This document shows positions 1 to 7,390 of a stretch of 45,201 nucleotides of DNA, in pieces. Numbering within the stretch: position 1 is the first letter of the stretch; every line of letters begins with the position of its first letter. Source of the DNA: JANQPA01 sp964628385 (GTDB taxonomy: Bacteria > Bacteroidota > Bacteroidia > Chitinophagales > Saprospiraceae). The position numbers and the translations under genes were made by a program. The notes under the pieces are model-generated. The model did not search any database. It was not told the origin of the DNA and was given only the letters and a program-made list of their open reading frames with translations. The DNA is taken from contig CAZVOD010000031.1 in assembly GCA_964628385.1 (NCBI GenBank), forward strand, positions 1-45,201. Reading direction: 5' to 3'.

Positions 1-250
1 GCAATAGCGGTTTGAGTGTATACTTGAACCGTTTTTGCATTTAGATAAGTATCTTACTATCTGAAAAGTAAGTGCTATAAAATCCGCTACTGCTCATAAA
101 CTGGCCGTCAGACTGTGCAAAAACCCTCCCAAACCCTATCAAAAATGAGGAATAGATTGTATTTTTAGGAGGAAAGCAAGAACCGCTAAAAAAAGAACTT
201 CGAGACCACCCATCAACACGACACCTACGCGCTTGGAAATGCAGCCTTGA
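1..250. other. Gene-poor left edge, IS remnant flank
   Basis: No open frame here has recognisable protein content. The short frames on both strands look like noise. The stretch leads directly into the transposase tail that begins near position 251 and is probably degraded DNA of the same insertion element. It continues beyond the left edge of the window, so the full element cannot be seen. Confidence 0.4.
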
Positions 251-580
251 GTGCACGCAAAGCTCAACAAAGCCTTGTACCGCAGGCGCCAGGAAATAGT
301 GGAGCATCCCTTTGGCACCATCAAACGACAGTGGGGATACGATTACACCTTGATGAAAGGATTAGAAAAAGTAGATGGAGCGTTTGCCATCATCTTCACC
401 ACATACAATTTGTGTCGTGCCATCACAATATTAGGTGTAAGAGAACTGAGAGAAAAGCTCCGCACCTCTATTTATCCAGTATATTGGCTCTTTTGGGCGC
501 ATTTTAAATCCCGTAGCACCTATTTTATAAAAAACAACATTCACCGCCAACCTGAAATGGCCCAGCCTAAATACTCTTAA
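251..580 (+). pseudogene. C-terminal remnant of an IS1182-like transposase
   Basis: About 109 codons resemble the tail of a DDE transposase of the IS1182-like group. The block RRRQEIVEHPFGTIKRQWGY, followed by a YTLMKGLEKVDG stretch and a TYNLCRAITILGV stretch, is typical of the end of the catalytic domain, including the glutamate of the DDE triad in the VEHPFG motif. The upstream part carrying the DNA-binding region and both aspartates is missing, so this is a dead fragment. The last ~30 residues after the TILGV block look poorly conserved. The family assignment rests on motif recognition, and IS5-superfamily relatives share the same tail motif. Confidence 0.7.
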
Positions 581-621
581 ACACGCTCGTATGTTTGTAA
601 TAATAAATGTTCTTTAAAATC

Positions 622-716
622 AGTAGATTAGTGCAGCCTCAGAGCAGAGGCTAAAACACGTAAGCAACCCCTTTGGGTATGCAGATTAAGAGATACCCCT
701 GCTCTCTAAGTCTACT
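622..716 (+). ncRNA. Candidate structured RNA with pseudoknot (trehalase leader)
   Basis: Pairings seen directly: an outer stem P1 of 622-631 (AGTAGATTAG) with 706-716 (CTAAGTCTACT), ten pairs with one bulge; hairpin P2, AGCCTC at 635-640 with GAGGCT at 647-652; hairpin P3, GGGTAT at 675-680 with ATACCC at 693-698. The six-base loop of P2 (AGAGCA, 641-646) is exactly complementary to TGCTCT at 700-705, which lies directly against the 3' strand of P1, so a pseudoknot could stack on P1. The element ends about 38 bases before the trehalase start codon, where a cis-regulatory leader would lie. I do not recognise it as a named riboswitch class. Chance pairing cannot be excluded without covariation data. 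Confidence 0.4.
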
Positions 717-754
717 TTAAAAAGCATGTCTAATATTAAACGTACGCTTTGATA

Positions 755-2314
755 ATGAAATATTTCCTTTTTTTGATTTTACTGGTCCTGGTCAGTTGTG
801 ATATGGCCGAGCCATCCCAAAAGACCGTCGCTGCTCCGTTTGCTACACCGGCAGCATTATATCCTGAACTCTTTAGAGCGGTGCAGCTTCAGGGGGTATT
901 TGAAGATAGCAAGACTTTTGTGGATTGTACGCCTCGTTTTGCTCCTGATTCTATCAATCTTTGGTATGAAGAGCAGGTTTCAAAGCCTGGATTTGATTTG
1001 AAGGCTTTTGTTGAGGAGCATTTCAATGAACCTCCTGCTCTTGCTAGTGGCTTCCAAACCGATACGAGCAAGACTGCCGTTGAACATGTCAGGACCCTTT
1101 GGCCAGTATTGACTCGTCCAGCTGATGAAAACCGGCGGGGCAGCTCGCTCATTCCACTACCTGCGCCTTATGTGGTGCCCGGTGGTCGTTTTCGGGAGGT
1201 TTATTACTGGGATAGTTATTTCACTATGCTGGGATTAATAGAAAGTGATGAACTGGATTTAGTACAAAATATGCTCGACAACTTTGTACACTTGATTGAT
1301 ACACTCGGCCATATTCCCAACGGCAACAGAACTTACTACAAAACGAGATCGCAGCCGCCGTTCTTTTCCCAAATGGTTGGGTTATACGCTGAAGAAAAAG
1401 GGGCAGAAGTTTGGGATCGATATGCCGGAGCACTTCGGCAGGAATATAGTTTTTGGATGCGGCAGTCTGATGAAGATACGGTATTTGAGCATACGGTTAT
1501 GACTGAGCTGGGCATTCTCAATCGGTATTATGATAGAGGAGCGGCACCTCGTCAGGAGTCTTACAGCGAAGATTATGAGTTGGTAGAGAAATATGGAGGT
1601 GGAGAAAAAAAGTACAGAGATTTAAGGGCTGGTGCTGAATCTGGCTGGGATTATAGTTCTAGATGGTTAGCGGATGGTAAAAATTTGCAGGGTATCCATA
1701 CGACAGATATTCTGCCGATTGACCTTAATGCCTTATTGTATGGCCTTGAAGACATCTTATTGTCTTTGGAAAAGGATGACACATCTTTTTCGAAGCGACT
1801 CAAGTCAAGTATGGAGGCTCGGCAGCGCTTTGTTAGTACCTGGTGTTGGAATGATGATGGTACTTACGAAGATTATGATTGGGTAAAAAAAGAGAAAACA
1901 GGGATCAAATCTTTAGCGATGATGTATCCTTTATTTTTTGAGATGGTAGATCAGGAGCAGGCTGATCAGGTAGTGGCTTATATTGAAAAGAATTTTTTGA
2001 AACAAGGCGGGGTAATAACTAGTCTTCACCACACTGGCCAGCAGTGGGATGCGCCGAATGGTTGGGCACCATTACAATGGATTACCATTGTAGGATTGGA
2101 CAATTACGGGCATCATGACCTTGCACAAGCCATCGCTCGGCGCTGGATAGATCTTAATGAAAGAGTTTACCAGAATACGGGGAAATTCGTAGAAAAATAC
2201 AATGTAGAGAATATGAAATTGGAAGCAGGTGGTGGGGAGTACCCTGTTCAGGACGGATTCGGCTGGAGTAACGGGGTATATTTGGCGCTGAAAAGATATC
2301 TCGGAGAATTGTAG
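755..2314 (+). CDS. treA: Trehalase, GH37 family, predicted lipoprotein
   Basis: Hydrolyses alpha,alpha-trehalose to two glucose molecules. The 519-residue length fits the family. Both GH37 signatures are visible: PGGRFREVYYWDSY near residue 142 and QWDAPNGWAPLQW near residue 430. A GAESGWDYSSRW block holds the expected catalytic acid aspartate, and a C-terminal GGGEYPVQDGFGWSNG block completes the (alpha/alpha)6-barrel. The N-terminus is a short hydrophobic helix ending in LVSC, a lipobox, so the enzyme is probably membrane-anchored in the periplasm or at the surface. The ATG at 755 is preferred over an in-frame TTG six bases upstream. It is a single-gene unit between an IS remnant and repeats, with no trehalose transporter nearby. 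It may be preceded by a structured leader (622-716). The treA symbol is given by analogy with the periplasmic enzyme. Confidence 0.93.
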   Translation: MKYFLFLILLVLVSCDMAEPSQKTVAAPFATPAALYPELFRAVQLQGVFEDSKTFVDCTPRFAPDSINLWYEEQVSKPGFDLKAFVEEHFNEPPALASGFQTDTSKTAVEHVRTLWPVLTRPADENRRGSSLIPLPAPYVVPGGRFREVYYWDSYFTMLGLIESDELDLVQNMLDNFVHLIDTLGHIPNGNRTYYKTRSQPPFFSQMVGLYAEEKGAEVWDRYAGALRQEYSFWMRQSDEDTVFEHTVMTELGILNRYYDRGAAPRQESYSEDYELVEKYGGGEKKYRDLRAGAESGWDYSSRWLADGKNLQGIHTTDILPIDLNALLYGLEDILLSLEKDDTSFSKRLKSSMEARQRFVSTWCWNDDGTYEDYDWVKKEKTGIKSLAMMYPLFFEMVDQEQADQVVAYIEKNFLKQGGVITSLHHTGQQWDAPNGWAPLQWITIVGLDNYGHHDLAQAIARRWIDLNERVYQNTGKFVEKYNVENMKLEAGGGEYPVQDGFGWSNGVYLALKRYLGEL

Positions 2315-2345
2315 GCTGGTCCTGTTCTTTTGATACTCCCTCAAG

Positions 2346-2450
2346 ACATGTCATGTCCTTATTTCTGGGAGTTGTAAATGTTGCTGAAAACAGGCATAAA
2401 ACAGCTTGTAAAAGTCAATTGTATAGATGTCATGTTTAGACATGACATGT
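2346..2450. repeat. Dimeric palindrome repeats downstream of trehalase
   Basis: The 11-bp near-palindromic unit ACATGWCATGT occurs as a single copy at 2346-2356 and as a pair at 2425-2435 (one mismatch, AGATGTCATGT) and 2440-2450, separated by TTAG. The pair has the same 15-bp centre-to-centre spacing as the three pairs at 31164-31320. As RNA the pair would form a hairpin with a four-base loop; as DNA it could be a protein-binding site. It lies 3' of the trehalase gene. Confidence 0.75.
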
Positions 2451-2505
2451 TTGTTTTCAGACCAGATATCACGATTTTTCCCTACCTACCGATCTTCCTA
2501 TTCCT

Positions 2506-2672
2506 TGAAGTTGTTTAAAAATGATTTGTTTAGATTCTGAGCAGAATGAGAGCAAATGCCAGATAATGCAAGCTCAGCCAGGTTTGAGCTTTTGTTTCAA
2601 AGCGGACCAAAAGAGCTTTAAATGCATCGATCCAGGCGTTTGTTCGCTCTACCGAGAATCGTTCTTTATATA
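2506..2672 (-). mobile_element. Truncated IS5-family copy (167 bp, one end only)
   Basis: These 167 bases are identical by eye to 44141-44307, the left end of the IS5-family element near the right edge of the window. They begin with the same terminal sequence TGAAGTTGTTTAAAAA. The stretch encodes, on the minus strand, the C-terminal end of the second transposase frame. The match stops abruptly at 2672, where an unrelated hairpin begins, and no opposite terminal repeat is seen here. Complete identity implies a recent common origin of the two copies. Confidence 0.85.
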
Positions 2673-2698
2673 GGGCGTCCCTGAAAAGGGCTGCCCTA
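2671..2698. other. Inverted repeat at the truncated IS junction
   Basis: TAGGGC (2671-2676) plus CCC (2679-2681) pairs with GGG (2688-2690) plus GCCCTA (2693-2698), with a two-base internal mismatch and loop TGAAAA. It starts exactly where the IS5-type fragment ends, so it may be the terminal end of another mobile element or a deletion scar. The following ~100 bases carry a short open frame (KRAALTYNQLEMNMGLSVF) that I cannot assign. Confidence 0.4.
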
Positions 2699-2803
2699 AC
2701 CTACAATCAGTTGGAAATGAATATGGGCTTAAGTGTGTTCTCAGATAAGAAGGTTAATGATTGTGTGTAATTTTTATGAAATTTCCTCCTTTGTACAAAA
2801 ACC

Positions 2804-2992
2804 TTAATAGAGTTCTCCTGACTTGCTCTCAGTCTGATGAGATACCGCCTCATCATAGCCGGTCTCAACCTTTAAATACTCATCGTAGTTTTGCTCCACC
2901 GCACGGTGGCTTTGATAACCTACAGCAAGCATTAAGCCAACTGCACAAATACAAAATAACATTAATGAAAGCGTTCCGTTTTTAGTGTTCAT
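2804..2992 (-). CDS. Small predicted single-pass membrane protein
   Basis: A 62-residue frame starting at the ATG at 2992. Residues ~8-26 form one strong hydrophobic segment (LSLMLFCICAVGLMLAVGY), followed by a hydrophilic, Glu/Tyr-rich tail (HRAVEQNYDEYLKVETGYDE). This resembles a genuine small inner-membrane protein with a soluble tail more than a random frame. I do not recognise a family. The opposite strand also has a 74-codon frame, which has the composition of an antisense shadow. It is isolated in an AT-rich region next to IS debris, so it may be a leftover. Function unknown. Confidence 0.4.
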   Translation of the reverse strand: MNTKNGTLSLMLFCICAVGLMLAVGYQSHRAVEQNYDEYLKVETGYDEAVSHQTESKSGELY

Positions 2993-3852
2993 CGTCAAGC
3001 AGTTTAGGTCATGTAATGAAATTACTGATGTTATATATTTTAAATTAATAGTTTAGGCTAACGCTATCAAGAATCCTTAGAGCAAGTTTATACTTTAGAA
3101 TTGCTCTTAAAACATAATTTATTAATCTGCCAACTTCATATAGTCATCTTTTTGAAGATGCTAGCTTAGCTCTTCTAAGACTTAGCAAGCACCATGCCGC
3201 TTCATGACAATGTGGTCATTTTGAGGCAGTCTTTTCGAAGGAGACAAACTCAAATTGAATTTCAGGTTTAATCGTATAGTAATTGGGAAAATAAAAATGA
3301 TTAATTTTTAGGATATGTGTGTCTAACTCGGTTTGTTTAGCCTTTTAATGATCGATCAAGTTGATCAATCGTATTTGTGTAAGCTAACTTGAATCCCGGA
3401 ATGGTTTTAAAAAAAAAATATTTCAACTCAACAACATTCCAGAATATTTATTTTAAGAGATGCTATGTTAGCATCTCTAAGTAGTACTCTCTTTATAATA
3501 CAAAAGTGTAGAATTTATTTTTATTATGAAAATAGAATTTCTGCAATTATTCGTGAATAATATTGGATTATACTTAACTACTTGGCTGATTTATTAAAAA
3601 AATACAAATATGTCACAGTCAATTATAGATTATAGTCAATTACGTTGGATTATAATCCTCAAATCAATTTGAGTATGTATTTCCTAGGATATATCTTAGG
3701 AAAAGACTATTACCATCTTCGCGGGCAAAATATGAGGATCCAATCCTCAGCTGTAAGCCTACCCCTTTAAACATCTTCTAACAGTCAGTTAAGATTAACT
3801 TAGCTTTACGGTATTGAATTAAATCAAAACATCGGATCAAATAACATTGATA
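2993..3852. other. Long AT-rich intergenic region
   Basis: About 860 bases without a convincing coding frame. It contains several short inverted repeats: ATCGATCAAGTTGATCAAT near 3350-3368, CTCAAATCAATTTGAG near 3658-3673, CCTAGGATATATCTTAGG near 3684-3701, and GAGGATCCAATCCTC near 3733-3747. The strongest hairpin is listed separately at 3456-3478. No tRNA or known RNA motif was recognised. It presumably contains the promoter of the gene starting at 3853. Confidence 0.4.
3456..3478. other. Perfect 10-bp stem hairpin in intergenic DNA
   Basis: AGAGATGCTA pairs perfectly with TAGCATCTCT across a three-base TGT loop. No T-tract follows on either side, so it is not a standard intrinsic terminator. 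It could be an operator, part of a small RNA or a remnant of a mobile-element end. It stands alone in the AT-rich gap. Confidence 0.4.
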
Positions 3853-4452
3853 ATGAAACAACCTTTAGTACATCCACTCGATAAGAATACCACCACCAGA
3901 GCCAAAGAAATGGCAGATTTCTACCAGGAAACCCTTGGGTTTACGCCCAATAGCCTTTTTACTATGATGCATCGGCCAAGAATAGCCGAGGCTTTCCTGG
4001 AAATGAACCAGGCGGTGATGGAAAACAAGGGGCGGGTGAATAGTGCCCTAAAACGCCTTATAGCTTACATTTGTAGTCATACTGCCGGATGCAGGTACTG
4101 CGAAGCGCATACTATCAGAGCCGCTGAAAGATATGGTGCCGAAGAAGAGAAAATGCGAAATATCTGGAACTACAAAACGAGTAGTCTTTTTTCGGAAGCA
4201 GAAAAAGCAGCTTTTGATCTGGCAGTAGCAGCTTCTTCAGTGCCCAATGCCGTAGATGACCAAATAGCTCAAAATATGAGAATCCACTGGAACGAAGGCG
4301 AAATCGTAGAAATTATGGGTGTTATTGCTCTGTTTGGTTACCTCAACAGATGGAATGACAGTATGGGTACCCAGCTGGAACAACCCGCTGCAGCATCCGG
4401 ACAGAACTACCTGAGTGCAAAAGGTTGGAGTATTGGCAAACACGAATATTAA
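3853..4452 (+). CDS. Carboxymuconolactone decarboxylase family (AhpD-like) protein
   Basis: A 199-residue all-helical protein of the CMD/AhpD superfamily. The diagnostic redox motif CRYCEAHT (CxxCxxxH) lies in the middle, preceded by the RLIAYICSHTAGC helix typical of this superfamily. AhpD-like members with this motif act in peroxide defence or as uncharacterised thiol-disulfide proteins; true gamma-carboxymuconolactone decarboxylases lack the CxxC pair. An oxidoreductase role is therefore more likely than aromatic degradation, but no substrate can be inferred. The ATG at 3853 is preferred to the TTG six bases earlier. The gene stops immediately before the ABC-ATPase remnant. Confidence 0.85.
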   Translation: MKQPLVHPLDKNTTTRAKEMADFYQETLGFTPNSLFTMMHRPRIAEAFLEMNQAVMENKGRVNSALKRLIAYICSHTAGCRYCEAHTIRAAERYGAEEEKMRNIWNYKTSSLFSEAEKAAFDLAVAASSVPNAVDDQIAQNMRIHWNEGEIVEIMGVIALFGYLNRWNDSMGTQLEQPAAASGQNYLSAKGWSIGKHEY

Positions 4453-4459
4453 CTCCAGG

Positions 4460-4669
4460 GGGCTTCCAAAAACCGACCCCAATGATGTTCAAGCACTGAA
4501 GGATGTAGACATGACTTTTCCCAAAGGGATGTTTGGCCTGCTCGGGCCTAACGGCGCAGGAAAGAGTACTTTGATGCGGACACTCGCTACCTTGCAGGAA
4601 GCCGATAGCGGTCAGGTTCAACTCGGAGCAATAGATGTGTTAAAGGAAAAAAAGCCGTTGAAACAATAA
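4460..4669 (+). pseudogene. ABC transporter ATPase, N-terminal remnant
   Basis: About 65 codons match the start of an ABC ATPase. Visible parts are VQALKDVDMTFPKGMFGLLG, then the Walker A motif GPNGAGKST, then MRTLATLQEADSG. The first few residues look disturbed (no good start codon before LPKTDPNDVQALKDV), and the frame stops just after DVLKEKK. The Q-loop, ABC signature, Walker B and H-loop are all missing. Across a poly-A run near 4650 the sequence continues in another frame as the end of an M1 peptidase, so a large internal deletion probably fused the two ends of a former ATPase / permease-peptidase gene pair. Confidence 0.8.
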
Positions 4670-5238
4670 AAGAATTGCCGCTGGGAAAAGCTAAGAACCA
4701 AGGATATATTCACTATCGGAAGGGATCGGCAGTAATGTATTACCTCAAGGAAATGATTGGTAAGGAAAACGTCAATATTGTCCTGAGAGCTTTTCTTGAT
4801 AAATTCAAATATGCAGCCCCCCCGTATCCGGTTTCTACCGATCTAATTGATGAATTTAGGAAGCAAACTTCTGATTCGCTGCAATACATTATTGATGACC
4901 TTTTCTGGGATATTACCCTTTTTGAAAACAGAACAGCATCTGCAGATGCCGTTGAATTAGGTGATGGTAAATATGAGGTGAGTAGTGGAAAATTAAAAGC
5001 CGATGGTCAGGGTAAGGAAACAGCAATAGCTCTTAACAACTGGATGGATATTGGTGCATTTGCCAGGCCGGAAGGCCAAAGGAAGTACGGTAAGACCTTA
5101 TACCGCAAAAGAGTTCAGATAAAAATGCTTCATTCCCTAAAGTGGGATGATTTCAGCATACACTTTTATAAAAGCAAGGGCCCGGCAGCATTGCTACCGG
5201 GCTCTGTACTTTTATCTTATGTTACAAATAAGTATTAG
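4649..5238 (+). pseudogene. M1-family aminopeptidase (ABC-permease-linked), C-terminal remnant
   Basis: The frame reads AVETIKELPLGKAKNQGYI, then a YRKGSAVMYYLKEMIGKENV helix and IDDLFWDITLFENRT, all typical of the C-terminal helical region of gluzincin M1 aminopeptidases fused to ABC-2 permeases in Bacteroidota. The HExxH zinc site and the membrane part are absent. The last ~30 residues before the stop at 5238 (after YRKRVQI) do not resemble the family, and the frame runs through a terminator hairpin, so the 3' end is damaged too. With the ATPase head just upstream this is the scar of one deleted operon. Confidence 0.75.
5180..5202 (-). terminator. GC-rich terminator hairpin
   Basis: GCCCGGCAGC pairs with GCTACCGGGC across an ATT loop (one mismatch). 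Read on the minus strand it lies 33 bases past the stop of the T9SS protein gene and is followed by a T-containing stretch (CCTTGCTTTTAT). On the plus strand a weaker T-rich stretch follows, so it may act both ways. Confidence 0.7.
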
Positions 5239-6447
5239 TCGTTCTTAACGAACTGCTTAAAGATAGGCGTATTACCCTTTGAGTTTACTCTCAGGGTATA
5301 CGTTCCAGCTTTAATGCCTGATCTTGACAAATCAATCTGTACATTCTGACCGGCATAAACTGCACCCAACTGGCTTCTCAAGATACCTCTACCTAATAGG
5401 TCAGCTATCTCGATATTTACATTTTCACCAGCTTCGCCGAATCGAATATTCAGTGTATTGTTGGTTGGGTTTGGCCAAAAGCTCAAGTCAGAGGCACTGA
5501 ATTGTGCATCCACACCATTGTTGTTGATGCCATTGGTACCCAGGAATGCAGGACCGAACTCGTCAATCGAGATATCACTGAAGGAACCTTTAACTACCCA
5601 GCTCTTTCTTGCTGTTGCAAAGAAACCTACTAACAATTCTCTGCTGTCAAATCTTCTAGAAACAAGTACAGTAGAACCGTTGAAGATTCTTACAAGACTA
5701 CCTCTACGCTCTATGGTAAAGGTGCTGCTCACCTGATCAACGTTTGTTACTGATGGATCTTCCATAGAAGCTCTATCACGGAAACCAATTTCTACAGTTC
5801 CTCTTTGTTGAGTAGAAACACCTGCGTAAAGCATTTCAGCATTGTCAGCATTGCTTGTTCTTACCATTACACCGGCTACTGCCTCAGTAGTAATCAATGA
5901 AGTACGAACCTCCAATGTGAAATCGCCAGAAATAGCTGTATTAGTAAAGTGATTCCAATCTTGAGCTGCATCTCTTGGAGCACCTATTGCAGAAGAGGTA
6001 CCATTAGCAGCGTCAACTACTGAAACGGAGTTTCTATTAAAGTTGGTAACGTATGCTGTGCTTGTACCAGGAAGGAAAGTAATTTCCTGCGGAGCAGCAC
6101 CAACTACAACGTTAGCTCCAGACTAGATCAATGGATTAGCCGTAAATGTAGCTACATCACCAGACCCGTTATTGGCAATCAATAAGTTTGAAGAGCTTAC
6201 CACCACTACCTGAGATCCGTCAGGTGAAATGGCTACCTTTACAGGTGCTCCCATAAGCCCTATTATTGGCAACAACTGACTCAGTAGATAAGTCTACTAC
6301 CGTCAATTCATTAGCACCATTACTTGCAACATATGCCACTTGTGCATCCAAAGACACAGAGCCGGCCAAACAAGCAATCGCACATGTAGCCAAAAGGCTT
6401 TTGTACAATGATTTAAGTAAGTAAGAAGCAAAAAAAAACCTTTGCAT
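5235..6447 (-). pseudogene. T9SS-sorted beta-propeller protein, frameshifted with in-frame stop
   Basis: The N-terminus starting at 6447 has a signal peptide (LATCAIACLAGSVSLDAQ) and begins a YVTN/NHL-type propeller blade (AYVASNGANELTVVDLSTES). One extra base near 6261 shifts the frame; in the other frame the repeats continue (APVKVAISPDGSQVVVV, then STAYVTNFNRNSVSVVDAAN). A TAG codon at 6123-6125 then interrupts. From about 5930 the frame is open: a non-propeller region, then a type A T9SS sorting domain (FWPNPTNNTLNIRF at the start, KAGTYTLRV near the end). The protein would be exported and anchored or secreted by the type IX system. Two lesions make it a probable pseudogene; sequencing error is an alternative. 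Confidence 0.8.
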
Positions 6448-6808
6448 ATCATTCAATTCACAATGAGTTAACAGCAGCTGTTAAATACCTGCCTTTCGTT
6501 CAAAAACAACGCCACAGTAGAGAATATTTCGATTGCTTATCCAGATAATAGGTATTTAGTGGAAAATATATTTACCAAATTACGGACAAAGAAAAAGCGG
6601 TATTACTATTCATTCACACCGTTTGTTGTTCAATTTTAAAATATTATTTTCTATACAAACTAATTTAATTTTTTCTTTGTTATAATCTCGAGTAGCGATT
6701 GTAAAAATGTTAGTTTTCAACTTTTTATGATTAGAAAACTCCTTCGCCGTATCAATATTTTGCCGAAATACTTTCAGTACAAAACAAACCAATTATACCA
6801 ATATTTAC
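6448..6808. other. AT-rich intergenic region between divergent genes
   Basis: About 360 bases separate the T9SS pseudogene (minus) from the GNAT gene (plus). A 60-codon minus-strand frame here is Lys/Asn/Ile-rich, as expected for random AT-rich DNA. It presumably contains both divergent promoters. No repeat or RNA element was recognised. Confidence 0.4.
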
Positions 6809-7318
6809 ATGAATAATTCGTTAGATATCAAGCTTTACACTCCACAGGACAAGCCGTCTGCTGCTGACCTGAACGATATAGTGGGCTTTCTATTTCAACA
6901 TTTGGATCAATATGGTGATGCCCGAAAAGACATAAAAAACGCCATTGATTATGCTATGCAAGAAATTGACTCTTCCGGCGGCTATGTGCTATCTGGAATA
7001 GTTGATGGCAACATTGCAGGAGCCGTTGTGGTGAACCGAACGGGTATGTCCGGTTATATACCGGAAAATATACTTGTATATATTGCCGTTGACCGGGGTT
7101 ATAGAGGCCAGGGTATAGGAAAGCAACTGATGAAAGCGGCTATACAGCAGGCAGAAGGTGATATTGCACTACACGTAGAGCCTGATAATCCGGCCAGGTT
7201 TTTGTACGAAAAGCTGGGTTTTGAAAATAAGTACCTTGAGATGCGCCTCAAGAAAAATATTTCCGGGAACGCGTCGGCAGCGAACCCAAAAACTTCTCAC
7301 ACCAATACTTCCACGTAA
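6809..7318 (+). CDS. GNAT family N-acetyltransferase
   Basis: A 169-residue protein with the GNAT fold. Acetyl-CoA-binding motif A is ILVYIAVDRGYRGQGIGKQL (R-x-x-G-x-G/A near residues 98-106), followed by the C-terminal signature NPARFLYEKLGFENKY. The acceptor is unknown. The gene is followed after 72 bases by the sodium:solute symporter and then the alanine racemase on the same strand, so a role in modifying an amino acid or amine is possible but is inference. The last ~20 residues (after RLKKN) are low-complexity and probably disordered. Confidence 0.88.
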   Translation: MNNSLDIKLYTPQDKPSAADLNDIVGFLFQHLDQYGDARKDIKNAIDYAMQEIDSSGGYVLSGIVDGNIAGAVVVNRTGMSGYIPENILVYIAVDRGYRGQGIGKQLMKAAIQQAEGDIALHVEPDNPARFLYEKLGFENKYLEMRLKKNISGNASAANPKTSHTNTST

Positions 7319-7390
7319 GCATATTAGCCATTTTTTCCATGCGTATTTTATTTAGATAGAGACTACATAATTCACAGAGAAATACAAGTT

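Noticed and set aside
1..16. The first 14 bases match the start of the aldo/keto reductase gene (GCAATAGCGGTTTG at about 21060), suggesting a second AKR copy.
   Set aside because: The match ends after 14 bases and the translation that follows soon diverges; too short to support a gene fragment.
2761..2985. Plus-strand 74-codon frame opposite the small membrane protein.
   Set aside because: Composition (Pro, His, Ser rich, no hydrophobic pattern) is typical of an antisense shadow; the minus-strand reading is more protein-like.
6610..6792. Minus-strand 60-codon frame upstream of the GNAT gene.
   Set aside because: Lys/Asn/Ile-rich content expected from AT-rich DNA, no good ATG context and no motif.
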